A stretch of DNA of 23,211 nt from DASUTW01 sp035513995 (GCA_035513995.1 DATKBL010000166.1:1-23211), one strand, 5' to 3'. Shown: positions 1 to 7,216, numbered from the stretch's first letter. Numbers and translations are program-made. The notes: generated from the sequence alone by a model not told the origin.

Positions 1-1
1 G

Positions 2-73
2 GTGGAGCTGCGGGGCCTCTGCGGGGACGCCGGGAGGCGCCGCGTCCGCCGGATCGAGCGGGGCGAGGCCTGA
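2..73 (+). CDS. C-terminal end of an unidentified upstream gene (partial)
   Basis: An open frame enters from the left edge and stops with TGA at 71-73, giving about 23 residues rich in Arg and Gly that end RIERGEA. It is too short to identify. Another plus frame is also open across the edge until about 83, so even the frame is uncertain. If real, it lies on the same strand as radA and ends 36 bases before the preferred radA start. Confidence 0.3.
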   Translation: MELRGLCGDAGRRRVRRIERGEA

Positions 74-96
74 CCGTTCGTGACAGACCCGGCCGC

Positions 97-102
97 TACG
101 GT
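97..102 (+). promoter_or_regulatory. -10 box TACGGT of radA (leaderless type)
   Basis: TACGGT is followed by 7 bases and then the GTG at 110, so transcription would begin at or next to the start codon. The same geometry recurs at seven other genes and at the tRNA in this window. No TTG-type -35 box is visible 16-18 bp upstream. It also supports 110 rather than 80 as the radA start. Confidence 0.5.
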
Positions 103-109
103 AGGGCCC

Positions 110-1447
110 GTGGGGAAGGCGCGCACCGCCTACGAGTGCACCGCCTGCGGCGTCCGATCCGGGCGGTGGGCCGGGCGCTGTTCTTCCTGCGGCGGGTGGG
201 GGACGGTCGAGGCCGCGCCGCCCGCCCCCTCGGCCGGGGGCTCGGCCGGGGGGCCGCCGGTGGCGCTTCTCGGGGCGGGAAGGGACCCCGACCGTAGGCT
301 CTCCACGAGCCTCGAGGGTGTGGACCGCGTGCTCGGCGGGGGGCTGGTGCCCGGCTCGGTGGCCCTCGTGGCAGGGGAGCCGGGGATCGGCAAGTCCACG
401 CTCCTCCTCCAGATGGCCGATCGCCTGACGCTGGCGGGTCATCCCACGCTCTTCGCCTCGGGCGAGGAGTCGCTCGGGCAGGTGGCGGCCCGGGCCCGGC
501 GCCTCGGCGTGCGCGGCCACCTCGCGTTCGTCCCCGGACGCGAGCTGCCGCACGTACTCGAGGCCGCTCGCGCGGAGCGGCCGGCCGTGCTGGTGGTCGA
601 CTCGATCCAGGCGATCCGGGATCCGGGGCACACGTCCCTGCCCGGGGGGCCGACGCAGGTCCGCCTGTGCGCCGACGGGCTCGTGGGGCTGGCCAAGGCC
701 GACGGAGTGGTCGTGATCGTGGCGGGCCAGGTCACGAAGGACGGCGAGGTGGCGGGGCCGAGGACGCTCGAGCACGCGGTGGACGTCGTGTGCTCGTTCG
801 ATGGCGACCAGCGGACCGGCCTCCGGGTGCTCGCGGGCGGGAAGAACCGCTTCGGGCCCGAGGGCGAACTCGCCTGGTTCGAGATGAGAGCCGAGGGCCT
901 CGTCGAGGCGGACCCCTCGGAGCTCCTCACCTCGAAGGAACCGGAGCCCGGCGCCGCCGTGGGTCTGCTCTCAGCGGGTCGGCGCGCGGTGGCGGTGGAG
1001 GTCCAGGCGCTCGTCGCACCGACCGAGGGCTCCCCGAGGCGCCACGTCACCGGGCTGGACCCCAGGAGGTTCGGCCTGGTGGCCGCGGTGGTCGATCGCG
1101 CGACCGGGCTCCGACTGGGCCGGGCCGAGCTGTACGGGGCCACGGCGGGTGGTCTCCGGATCGACGATCCCGGATGCGACCTCGCCGTGGCTGCGGCGCT
1201 CACCTCGGCGGCCACGGGGACGCCCCCCCCGGCCAGCCGCGGGTTCATGGGCGAGGTGAGTCTCACGGGCGCGGTGCGGAGCGCACCGAACACGGGCCCG
1301 AGGCTCGCCGCCGCGGCCGCGGCGGGCCTGAGCGAGGTCTACGCCCCGCCCGGCGTGAGGTCGTCCGACGTCAAGGTCAGGACGGTCCGGCATGTGTATG
1401 ACGCCCTCACATGGGCCTCCGAGGCGGGAGGTCGGGGGGCCGCCTGA
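110..1447 (+). CDS. radA: DNA repair protein RadA (Sms)
   Basis: RadA is a RecA-like ATPase that helps process recombination intermediates, driving branch migration during repair. The 445-residue product has the full family layout. There is an N-terminal C4 zinc finger (Cys10, 13, 24, 27), a Walker A motif GEPGIGKS near 89-96, a Walker B LVVDS near 161, and the RadA signature KNRFG near 245-249. A Lon-protease-like C-terminal domain runs from about 265. A longer in-frame start exists at GTG 80, but it adds ten residues without family resemblance. Starting at 110 gives the usual eight or nine residues before the first zinc Cys and fits a -10 box 7 bases upstream. In Bacillus and Mycobacterium radA is followed by disA; here carD follows after 119 bases. 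Confidence 0.96.
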   Translation: MGKARTAYECTACGVRSGRWAGRCSSCGGWGTVEAAPPAPSAGGSAGGPPVALLGAGRDPDRRLSTSLEGVDRVLGGGLVPGSVALVAGEPGIGKSTLLLQMADRLTLAGHPTLFASGEESLGQVAARARRLGVRGHLAFVPGRELPHVLEAARAERPAVLVVDSIQAIRDPGHTSLPGGPTQVRLCADGLVGLAKADGVVVIVAGQVTKDGEVAGPRTLEHAVDVVCSFDGDQRTGLRVLAGGKNRFGPEGELAWFEMRAEGLVEADPSELLTSKEPEPGAAVGLLSAGRRAVAVEVQALVAPTEGSPRRHVTGLDPRRFGLVAAVVDRATGLRLGRAELYGATAGGLRIDDPGCDLAVAAALTSAATGTPPPASRGFMGEVSLTGAVRSAPNTGPRLAAAAAAGLSEVYAPPGVRSSDVKVRTVRHVYDALTWASEAGGRGAA

Positions 1448-1502
1448 GCAGGCGAAACGCCCCAGCAACCCCCAGATATAGCCCGTGACCTGCAGTTTTC
1501 AT

Positions 1503-1531
1503 TTGCGGGAGCCGGGACCCCCTGCTATCAT
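1503..1531 (+). promoter_or_regulatory. carD promoter (TTGCGG, 17 bp, TATCAT)
   Basis: TTGCGG at 1503-1508 and TATCAT at 1526-1531 are separated by 17 bp, a good match to a housekeeping-sigma promoter. The predicted start of transcription near 1538 leaves a leader of about 30 bases that contains the purine-rich ribosome site AGGGGGG at 1556-1562, before the TTG start at 1567. This is a leadered promoter, unlike those of radA or gdh. Confidence 0.6.
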
Positions 1532-1566
1532 GGACACCTGTCCGGCCTCGACCACAGGGGGGTAAT

Positions 1567-2085
1567 TTGTTGTTCAGCAAGGGTGACAAGGTCATCTATC
1601 CCCATCACGGCGCGGCCGTGATCGAGGATCTCACCACGCGGGAGCTCCTCGGAGAGAAGAAGAAGTACTTCGTCCTCAGGCTGACGCACGGTGACCTCAC
1701 CCTGATGGTACCGGTGGACAACACCGACGAGGTCGGCCTCCGCGAGGTGGTCCCGCGGCGGGAGGTCAAGAAGGTCCTCGACGTGCTGAAGAAGTCGGAG
1801 AGCCGGATGCCGGCGAACTGGAGCCGCCGCTACAAGACCAACATCGAGAAGATCCGCTCCGGGGACATCTACCAGGTGGCCGAGGTCGTCCGGAACCTCT
1901 CGATCCGCGAGGCCGAGAAGGGCCTCTCCGCCGGCGAGAAGCGGATGCTGGCCAAGGCGCGGCAGATCCTCATCTCCGAGCTCACCTTCGCGGTGGACAC
2001 GCCCGAAGAGAAGGCCGAGGCGATGGTCGACAAGGTGCTGGAGGAGTCGCACAAGGCCGTCGCCACCGCGAACGGCGCGAGCTAG
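1567..2085 (+). CDS. carD: CarD family transcription regulator
   Basis: CarD binds the RNA polymerase beta subunit and stabilises the open promoter complex, mainly at rRNA and housekeeping promoters. The 172-residue protein starts with the RNAP-interacting domain (about 1-60, with KGDKVIYPHHGAA). A helical DNA-binding domain follows and carries MPANWSRR, whose Trp85 matches the Trp wedge of mycobacterial CarD in both position and context. The start is TTG at 1567 (a second TTG follows directly) with a strong ribosome site 4-5 bases upstream. It has its own promoter and lies 23 bases before the PIN-TRAM gene, so the downstream genes may be co-transcribed. The last dozen residues are a little longer than usual. 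In Mycobacterium carD also precedes ispD-ispF. Confidence 0.96.
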   Translation: MLFSKGDKVIYPHHGAAVIEDLTTRELLGEKKKYFVLRLTHGDLTLMVPVDNTDEVGLREVVPRREVKKVLDVLKKSESRMPANWSRRYKTNIEKIRSGDIYQVAEVVRNLSIREAEKGLSAGEKRMLAKARQILISELTFAVDTPEEKAEAMVDKVLEESHKAVATANGAS

Positions 2086-2108
2086 CTCCAGGAAGATCCG
2101 GCGTACTT

Positions 2109-3197
2109 GTGTCCGCGCCCCCCGTGGCGCACCTTGGAACAGTGAGCGATCGGACCAGAGGACGCCGCGGCGGTGCTCCCCGCGGCACGCTCGTCGAGCT
2201 CGTCCGCCTCATCCTCGTGTCGGTCTTCGCCGTCGGCGGGTGGCAGATCGCCGATCGGGGCTTCCAGGGGCGGACCGCTCTCCTCCTGGGCATCGCTCTC
2301 GGGAGCATGGTCGGCTACGTCGTCGGCGGCGTGATCGGACGGCTCACCGTCCGAGCGGTGAGCGAAGCCGAGGCCGAGTTCCAGAAGGTCCCGGCCGGGG
2401 AGATCCTCGCGGGGACGATCGGCCTGATCCTCGGTCTCTCGATAGCCGTCCTCTCCTCTTTCCTCCTCTTCCGGCTCCCCCCGGAAGCGGCCGGCCCCAC
2501 GATCGCGTTCGTGGCCGTCTCGCTCTCGTACGCGGGGTACCGGATCGGTCGGGCGAAGTGGGCCGACTTCTTCTCCCTCTTCGGGCTGCGTCCGCCCGGG
2601 GCGGGTGTCCGCCCCGGGGAGATCAACGTCGTGGACACGAGCGCGCTGATCGACGGCCGGGTCCTCGAAGTGGTCACGGCGGGCTTCCTCGGGGGGACCT
2701 TCCTCGTGCATCGCGGGGTCCTGGACGAGCTGCAGCGAATCGCCGACTCCTCGGACCCCAAGCGACGTCAGCGGGGCCGGCGAGGGCTCGACGTACTGAA
2801 CGACCTGCAGCGGACGGCCGAGGTCGTCCTCGTGGACGAGCCGATCCAGGGTGATGTGGACGGCGTGCTGGTCCGCATGGCGAAGGACCGCGGAGGGGTG
2901 GTGATCACCTCCGATGCGAACCTGGCGAAGGTCGCGACCGCGCTCGACGTCCCCGTCCGGTCGATGAACGAGCTGGCGACGGCGGTGCGACCCCCCGCCT
3001 CGGCCGGCGAGGAGCTGACGATCCACATCAGCCGCGAGGGACGCGAGGCGGGCCAGGGGGTCGGGTACCTCGAGGACGGAACCATGGTGGTGGTCGAGCA
3101 AGGCCGGCCCCACCTGGGCTCCGACGTCGTCGTGACGGTGACGAACGTGATCCAGACCGCCTCCGGGCGGCTCCTCTTTGCCCGCCTCGACCGGTGA
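2109..3197 (+). CDS. PIN and TRAM domain membrane protein (YacL type)
   Basis: The 362-residue protein has about four hydrophobic segments in its first 147 residues (near 29-47, 57-77, 98-121 and 129-146), then a PIN nuclease-like domain from about 172. The acidic PIN residues are present: Asp176 in VVDTSALIDGR, Glu207 in DELQRIAD, Asp251, and Asp269 in ITSDANL. A TRAM RNA-binding domain occupies about 300-362. This is the architecture of Bacillus YacL. A membrane-anchored ribonuclease role is inferred from the fold; the substrate is unknown. GTG codons at 2109, 2124 and 2142 could all be starts. The family usually reaches its first membrane helix quickly, which favours 2142, while AGGAAG at 2090-2095 better suits 2109. 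The stop overlaps ispD by one base (TGATG), as expected for translational coupling. Confidence 0.88.
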   Translation: MSAPPVAHLGTVSDRTRGRRGGAPRGTLVELVRLILVSVFAVGGWQIADRGFQGRTALLLGIALGSMVGYVVGGVIGRLTVRAVSEAEAEFQKVPAGEILAGTIGLILGLSIAVLSSFLLFRLPPEAAGPTIAFVAVSLSYAGYRIGRAKWADFFSLFGLRPPGAGVRPGEINVVDTSALIDGRVLEVVTAGFLGGTFLVHRGVLDELQRIADSSDPKRRQRGRRGLDVLNDLQRTAEVVLVDEPIQGDVDGVLVRMAKDRGGVVITSDANLAKVATALDVPVRSMNELATAVRPPASAGEELTIHISREGREAGQGVGYLEDGTMVVVEQGRPHLGSDVVVTVTNVIQTASGRLLFARLDR

Positions 3198-3886
3198 TGC
3201 GGGCCGCGGCGATCCTGCTCGCGGCCGGCAGCGGCGAGCGGCTGCGCGGGGATCGGCCCAAGGCGCTCGTGGAGGTGGGCGGGATCACTCTCCTCGACCG
3301 CGCGATCCGCACGATCGAGGCCGTCCCGGAGATCGAGGGCTTCCTCGTGGCCGCCCCGCCGGGGAAGGAGGAGGAGATGAGGGCCTCCGCTGCGGGCTCG
3401 ACTCGCTTCCTGGCGGTCGCCCCCGGCGGGGGCTCGCGGCAGGGCTCTGTCCGGCTCGCCCTGGAGACCCTGCCTCCGGGGTTCGACGCCGTCGTGTGCC
3501 ACGACGTCGCCCGGCCGTTCGCCTCCCCCGGGCTCTTCTCGGCGGTTCTCGGGGCGCTCGAGGGTGTCGAGGGGGCCATCCCCGTGGTCCCGGTGGCCGA
3601 CACCGTGAAGCGTTTCGCCGCAGGGCTCGTCGTCGAGACGGTGTCCCGGCAAGACCTCGGCCTCGCGCAGACGCCGCAGGCGTTCCTCCGGGAGTCGTTG
3701 GAGCGGGCCCACGAGGTCGCCGAGGCCGACGGGGCGGTCGCCACCGACGACGCGGCGCTCCTCGAGCGGGCGGGCATGCGCGTGGCCGTCGTCCCGGGCG
3801 AGCCCGAGAACATGAAGGTGACTGCGCCGGAGGACCTGGAGCGCGCCGAGGCGCTGGCGCGGAGCCTCACCGAGGGTCGTCCGTGA
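3197..3886 (+). CDS. ispD: 2-C-methyl-D-erythritol 4-phosphate cytidylyltransferase (IspD)
   Basis: IspD joins CTP and methylerythritol phosphate in the non-mevalonate isoprenoid pathway. The 229-residue protein has the N-terminal nucleotide loop LLAAGSGERL followed by RPKALVEVGG, then VCHDVARPF, PVADTVKR, QTPQAF, TDDAALLERAG and NMKVTAPEDL, all in family order. The usual PKQF/PKAF region reads PKAL, a mild variant. The ATG at 3197 overlaps the upstream TGA. A GTG at 3194 would add one residue. The gene ends in GTGA, shared with the ispF start, so ispD and ispF are separate but coupled polypeptides and not the fused IspDF seen in some proteobacteria. Confidence 0.94.
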   Translation: MRAAAILLAAGSGERLRGDRPKALVEVGGITLLDRAIRTIEAVPEIEGFLVAAPPGKEEEMRASAAGSTRFLAVAPGGGSRQGSVRLALETLPPGFDAVVCHDVARPFASPGLFSAVLGALEGVEGAIPVVPVADTVKRFAAGLVVETVSRQDLGLAQTPQAFLRESLERAHEVAEADGAVATDDAALLERAGMRVAVVPGEPENMKVTAPEDLERAEALARSLTEGRP

Positions 3887-4359
3887 CCGATCTTCGCGTC
3901 GGCATCGGGTTCGACACCCATCCCCGCGACGAGGCTCGTCTCCTCCTGTTGGCGGGAGTGAGGTTCGAGGGCGAGCCGGGGGTCGCGGGCCACTCCGACG
4001 GCGACGTCGTCTGCCACGCGCTCGCGGACGCTCTCCTGGGAGCGGGGGCGCTCGGCGACGTCGGCGACCACTTCCCGGACGAGGACCCCACCACCGAAGG
4101 GATCGCCGGGCTCACCCTCCTATCCGAGGCCGTGCGCCTCGTCCGGGCGGCCGGGCTCCGGCCGGAGCGGTGCGACCTCGTCGTGGTGGCGGAGCGTCCT
4201 CGGCTGGCCGATCGCCGGGACGCGATGCGAGCCAACCTCGCCGAGGTCCTGGGTGTGGAGACCGACGCGGTCTCGGTCAAGGCCACGCGCCCGGAAGGGC
4301 TCGGTCTGGTCGGTGACGGGGTGGGGTGCATCGCCGTCGCCACCCTTGCCGGGCCGTGA
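3883..4359 (+). CDS. ispF: 2-C-methyl-D-erythritol 2,4-cyclodiphosphate synthase (IspF)
   Basis: IspF cyclises CDP-methylerythritol phosphate to the cyclodiphosphate, two steps after IspD in the same pathway (IspE is not in this window). The 158 residues match the normal family length. The metal-site motif GIGFDTHP replaces the common GxGxDxHxF, retaining the Asp and His ligands. GHSDGDVVCHALADALLGA follows, and near the end SVKATRPEGLG and VGDGVGCIAVA are present. The GTG start at 3883 overlaps the ispD stop by four bases. The frame stays open upstream to 3178, but that extension lies inside ispD and is not coding. The end overlaps rlmB in the same GTGA manner. Confidence 0.96.
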   Translation: MTDLRVGIGFDTHPRDEARLLLLAGVRFEGEPGVAGHSDGDVVCHALADALLGAGALGDVGDHFPDEDPTTEGIAGLTLLSEAVRLVRAAGLRPERCDLVVVAERPRLADRRDAMRANLAEVLGVETDAVSVKATRPEGLGLVGDGVGCIAVATLAGP

Positions 4360-5096
4360 CCGGGCGATCCGTGGTCGTGGCAGGCCGCCGCCCCGTCCTC
4401 GAAGCCCTGCGCTCGGGTCGCGCGAGCGAGGTGCTCGTAGCGGAGGGCGCGCGCCGCACCCCCGCCCTCCGTGACGTGCTGGCCGCGGCCGAAGAGATGG
4501 GGACGCCGGTGACCGGGGTCCCGCGAGAGCGGATCGAGTCGCTCGCAGAGGGCGCCTCCCATCAGGGCGTGGTCGCTCGGGTCGAGCCGCCGCCGCCGCT
4601 CGGCGAGGCCGATCTGGAGCGTCACGCCTGGCCGACGTCGGCGCGCGTGGTGGTGCTCGATGGGGTGACGGACCCGCGCAACGTCGGCGCCGTGGCCCGG
4701 ACCGCCGAGGCCGCCGGCGCCTCCGCCCTCGTGCTCCGGCGTCGGCGGGGAGCCGGGATCACCCCCGCGGCCGTGAAGGCTTCGGCCGGAGCGCTCCTCC
4801 ATCTCCCGGTCGCCGAGGTCGCCAACATCTCCCGGGCGCTCGGGCGGCTGAAGCAGGCCGGCTTCTGGGTGGTCGGTTTGGCGGGCGAGGCCGAGACCTC
4901 TCTCTCGCGAGCCGCCCCGCCACCGGGGCGGCTCGCGCTGGTCCTGGGCGCCGAGGGTGAGGGCCTCTCGCGCCTGGTGCGGGAGTCGTGCGACGAGCTG
5001 CTGTCGATCCCCCTCCGGGGCCGGGTGGCGTCGCTCAACGTCTCGGCGGCGGCGGCCGTCGCCCTGTTCGGGCTTCCGCCGGGCGATCGCCGCTAG
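4356..5096 (+). CDS. rlmB: SpoU/TrmH family rRNA 2'-O-methyltransferase, probably RlmB
   Basis: The 246-residue protein has a short N-terminal substrate-binding domain (VAGRRPVLEALRSG, then SHQGVVARV near 69). The SPOUT catalytic domain carries motif 1 DPRNVGAVARTAEAAGA, motif 2 LVLGAEGEGLSRLV and motif 3 IPLRGRVASLNVSAAAAVALF. The family uses S-adenosylmethionine to methylate a ribose; RlmB modifies G2251 of 23S rRNA in E. coli. The position after ispF, as in Bacillus (yacO) and Mycobacterium, supports rlmB over other SpoU members, though the exact target cannot be read from sequence. The GTG at 4356 overlaps the ispF stop; an ATG at 4326 lies inside ispF and is rejected. The TAG stop lies in the -10 box of the following tRNA. 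Confidence 0.92.
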   Translation: MTGRSVVVAGRRPVLEALRSGRASEVLVAEGARRTPALRDVLAAAEEMGTPVTGVPRERIESLAEGASHQGVVARVEPPPPLGEADLERHAWPTSARVVVLDGVTDPRNVGAVARTAEAAGASALVLRRRRGAGITPAAVKASAGALLHLPVAEVANISRALGRLKQAGFWVVGLAGEAETSLSRAAPPPGRLALVLGAEGEGLSRLVRESCDELLSIPLRGRVASLNVSAAAAVALFGLPPGDRR

Positions 5097-5099
5097 AAT
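5094..5099 (+). promoter_or_regulatory. -10 box TAGAAT of tRNA-Thr, containing the rlmB stop codon
   Basis: TAGAAT begins with the rlmB stop codon TAG and is followed by 6 bases and then the first base of the tRNA, G5106. That spacing would put transcription initiation at or within a base of the mature tRNA 5' end. No convincing -35 box is visible. The inference rests on position and on the same layout at protein genes here. Confidence 0.5.
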
Positions 5100-5105
5100 C
5101 GTTCC

Positions 5106-5179
5106 GCTGGCGTGGCGCAGTCCGGTAGCGCAAGCGATTTGTAATCGCTAGGTCGCGGGTTCGAATCCCGCCGCCAGCT
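5106..5179 (+). tRNA. tRNA-Thr, anticodon UGU
   Basis: The cloverleaf folds perfectly. The acceptor GCTGGCG (5106-5112) pairs with CGCCAGC (5172-5178). The D stem is GCGC (5115-5118) with GCGC (5128-5131). The anticodon stem AGCGA (5133-5137) pairs with TCGCT (5145-5149) around loop TTTGTAA, giving anticodon TGT at 5140-5142, which reads ACA. The T stem GCGGG/CCCGC encloses TTCGAAT. The discriminator is T5179. No CCA is encoded, so it is added after transcription. Confidence 0.97.
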
Positions 5180-5348
5180 CTGATCGCTTCGCCCACTCCA
5201 CGATCTCGTCGGCGGACATCAGGTTTGAGGACGCGCTCCGGCCGTGCACCTCTGGGTTCCGGATCGCGGCGAGGTACCGCTCGGTCTGGTCCTCCTCGAG
5301 GCGCAGCTCGAGTTCGAGCTCCGCGAGATCGACGTTCGAGGGTGTCAC
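5148..5348 (-). CDS. Small acidic protein, 66 residues, ending antisense to the tRNA
   Basis: Unrecognised. The frame starts with GTG at 5348, overlapping the stop of the upstream small gene in a GTGA arrangement, which argues for real, coupled translation. The product is Glu/Leu-rich and helical (LAELELELRLEEDQTERYLA), with a second part MSADEIVEWAK. Third positions are GC-rich like the neighbours. The oddity is the C-terminus: the last 10 residues (ELAAGFEPAT) come from the complement of tRNA-Thr, a sequence typical of false translations of tRNA genes. Either the protein really ends there, or the reading frame is an artefact that happens to look coupled. No transmembrane segment or signal peptide is seen. 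Confidence 0.42.
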   Translation of the reverse strand: MTPSNVDLAELELELRLEEDQTERYLAAIRNPEVHGRSASSNLMSADEIVEWAKRSELAAGFEPAT

Positions 5349-5539
5349 GGAGGGGGCGCGCCCTCCGAGTCCCCGGGTCCCGGAGCTTCAGGATCCACCC
5401 GGTCCGCGGCGGTGGTGGGATCGAGGTCGGGGGGCTCGCGAAGGGCCAGGATCTCCTCCAGCTCGGCCGTCTCGGCCTCGCTCAACACCTCGTCCTCGCG
5501 CTTCCGGAGAAGCTCGCGCAGTCGCTGCTCGTCGCTCAT
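5345..5539 (-). CDS. Small charged helical protein, 64 residues
   Basis: Unrecognised. It starts at ATG 5539. The N-terminal half looks like a charged helix or short coiled coil (RLRELLRKREDEVLSEAETAELEEILAL). The C-terminal half is a Pro/Asp/Gly-rich disordered tail. A GGGAAA and an AGGCTC lie upstream on the coding strand as weak ribosome sites. Its TGA overlaps the GTG of the second small gene, so the two probably form a two-gene unit, divergent from gdh with 71 bases between the starts. Codon use matches the neighbours. Short length and lack of a known family limit confidence. Confidence 0.5.
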   Translation of the reverse strand: MSDEQRLRELLRKREDEVLSEAETAELEEILALREPPDLDPTTAADRVDPEAPGPGDSEGAPPP

Positions 5540-5598
5540 GAGCCTATCGTTTCCCTTCGCCGTCTCAACTCAACCGTGCTCCGAAGCCGCTCGATGAG

Positions 5599-5604
5599 TA
5601 CACT
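5599..5604 (+). promoter_or_regulatory. -10 box TACACT of gdh (leaderless type)
   Basis: TACACT is separated by exactly 6 bases from the ATG at 5611, and there is no ribosome-binding purine run in the intervening bases. The transcript is predicted to begin at the ATG. Confidence 0.55.
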
Positions 5605-5610
5605 CACGCC

Positions 5611-6864
5611 ATGTCCAGCGAGGCGCGCTCCCCCTGGAGACAGGCGCTGCTCCAGCTCGATCAGGCCGCCCAGATCATGGAGCTCCCCGCCAACGTCCAC
5701 GAGATCCTCAAGCACCCGAAGCGCATCCTCCAGGTCTCGGTGCCCGTCGAGATGGACGACGGGCACCTCCGCGTCTTCACGGGGTTCCGCGTCCACCACA
5801 ACACCTCTCGCGGACCCTCCAAGGGCGGCATCCGCTACCACCCGAACGTCTCCCTCGACGAGGTCAAGGCTCTGGCGATGTGGATGACCTGGAAGTGCGC
5901 GGTCGTCGGTATCCCGTACGGCGGCGCGAAGGGCGGGGTGATCGTGGACCCCAAGGAGCTGTCTCGGGACGAGCTGGAGCGGCTCACGCGGCGCTACGCG
6001 TCGGAGATCCTTCCCCTGATCGGCCCCGAGCGCGACATCCCGGCGCCGGACATGGGCACCGACGCCCAGATCATGGCCTGGATCATGGACACCTACTCAA
6101 TGAACCAGGGGTACTCCGTGCCCGGCGTGGTCACGGGAAAGCCGGTCGCCGTGGGCGGGTCGCTGGGGAGGGGGACGGCGACCTCGCGGGGGGTCGTGTA
6201 CGTGACCGTCGCCACGCTGAAGCACATGGGGCTCCCCGTGGACCAGTCTCGCGTCGTGATCCAGGGCTACGGGAAGGTCGGCGCCCCCGCCGTCCAGCTC
6301 CTCCACGACCAGGGGTGCATGGTGGTGGGCGTCTCCGACGTGATGGGCGGGGTCTACAACCCCAAGGGGCTCTCCCCGATGAAGTTGGCCGCCTACAAGG
6401 GGGAGACGGGGACCGTGGCCGGGTACCCGGGCGGAGAGGCGATCGGCAGCGACGAGGTGCTCGAGGTCGAGACCGACGTCCTGATCCCCGCGGCCCTCGA
6501 GGGAGTTATCACCGAGGAGAACGCCGAGCGCATCAAGGCGAAGGTTGTCGTGGAGGCGGCCAATGGGCCCACCACCCCCGAGGCCGACGAGATCCTCCAT
6601 GAGCGGGGCATCCTCGTCGTGCCCGACATCCTGGCCAACGCCGGGGGCGTCACTGTCTCGTACTTCGAGTGGGTCCAGGACATCCAGGCGTACTTCTGGT
6701 CCGAGGAGGAGGTCAACGAGCGTCTCCGCGAGATCATGGAGTCCGCCCACGTCGAGGTGATCGAGCTGGCGGAGGAGAAGAAGGCCACGATGCGCCAGGC
6801 GGCGACGATGATCGGGGTCGAGAGGGTGGCCGAGGCGATCGAGACCCGTGGCCTCTTTCCGTAG
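5611..6864 (+). CDS. gdhA: Glutamate dehydrogenase (Glu/Leu/Phe/Val dehydrogenase family)
   Basis: This enzyme interconverts glutamate and 2-oxoglutarate plus ammonia, linking nitrogen and carbon metabolism. The 417-residue length is that of the small hexameric class. The dimerisation and substrate domain contains HHNTSRGPSKGGIRYHP (Lys71) and MTWKCAV (Lys95). The catalytic lysine region is IPYGGAKGGV (Lys107), and PAPDMGTD carries the catalytic Asp147. The Rossmann domain has VVIQGYGKVG (219-224), and VVGVSDVMGG has an Asp at the end of the second strand, a position often linked to NAD use; cofactor preference is not certain. ATG 5611 follows a -10 box by 6 bases. Because glutamate is itself an osmolyte, the gene fits the stress theme, but no link is shown. 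Confidence 0.95.
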   Translation: MSSEARSPWRQALLQLDQAAQIMELPANVHEILKHPKRILQVSVPVEMDDGHLRVFTGFRVHHNTSRGPSKGGIRYHPNVSLDEVKALAMWMTWKCAVVGIPYGGAKGGVIVDPKELSRDELERLTRRYASEILPLIGPERDIPAPDMGTDAQIMAWIMDTYSMNQGYSVPGVVTGKPVAVGGSLGRGTATSRGVVYVTVATLKHMGLPVDQSRVVIQGYGKVGAPAVQLLHDQGCMVVGVSDVMGGVYNPKGLSPMKLAAYKGETGTVAGYPGGEAIGSDEVLEVETDVLIPAALEGVITEENAERIKAKVVVEAANGPTTPEADEILHERGILVVPDILANAGGVTVSYFEWVQDIQAYFWSEEEVNERLREIMESAHVEVIELAEEKKATMRQAATMIGVERVAEAIETRGLFP

Positions 6865-6875
6865 CGGCGATGTCC

Positions 6876-6904
6876 TTGAACGGCCCATATCTCGTGCCTA
6901 TGCT
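6876..6904 (+). promoter_or_regulatory. Promoter TTGAAC, 17 bp, TATGCT for the DUF3263-virR pair
   Basis: TTGAAC at 6876-6881 and TATGCT at 6899-6904 with a 17-bp spacer make one of the best housekeeping promoters in the window. The leader of about 35 bases ends in a strong ribosome site, GGAGGAGG at 6935-6942, just before ATG 6946. Confidence 0.65.
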
Positions 6905-6945
6905 CGGACCCGGCACAAGATGTAGCGACCGGGCGGAGGAGGCGC

Positions 6946-7209
6946 ATGGGAGACGACGAGGCGCTCGACGAGCGGTCCCGGGCGATCCTGGAGTTCGAGC
7001 GATCCTGGTGGCAGCTCCCCGGCCGCAAAGAGGGGGCGATACGGCGACGGTTCGGGGTCTCCGCGGCGCGGTATTATCGGTTGCTGAACCGGCTGATCGA
7101 CACGCCGGAGGCGTTGCGCCAGGACCCGATGCTCGTGAAGCGCCTGCGGCGGCTCCGAGCGGAGCGTCGCCGTCAGCGGTTCGAACGGACCATCGACACC
7201 TCGAGGTGA
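6946..7209 (+). CDS. DUF3263 family protein
   Basis: A basic 87-residue protein with the hallmarks of the actinobacterial DUF3263 family: an N-terminal RSRAILEFERSWW, a central helix-turn-helix-like segment GAIRRRFGVSAARYYRLLNRLID, then LVKRLRRLRAERR. The basic, HTH-like sequence suggests nucleic-acid binding, but the function is not established. A strong ribosome site and promoter precede it. It is followed after 7 bases by a LytR_C membrane protein, the same pairing as Rv0430-Rv0431 of M. tuberculosis, which supports the assignment and an actinobacterial origin. Confidence 0.88.
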   Translation: MGDDEALDERSRAILEFERSWWQLPGRKEGAIRRRFGVSAARYYRLLNRLIDTPEALRQDPMLVKRLRRLRAERRRQRFERTIDTSR

Positions 7210-7216
7210 GGAGCGT

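Noticed and set aside
1448..1470. Small GGCG-AAA-CGCC hairpin after radA
   Set aside because: Four base pairs only and no T-run; not convincing as a terminator.
3178..4359. A 393-codon open frame that could be read as an extended IspF or an IspD-IspF fusion
   Set aside because: Its first 235 codons lie in a different frame from ispD and give Arg/Gly/Pro-rich nonsense; the IspF homology begins exactly at the GTG overlapping the ispD stop.
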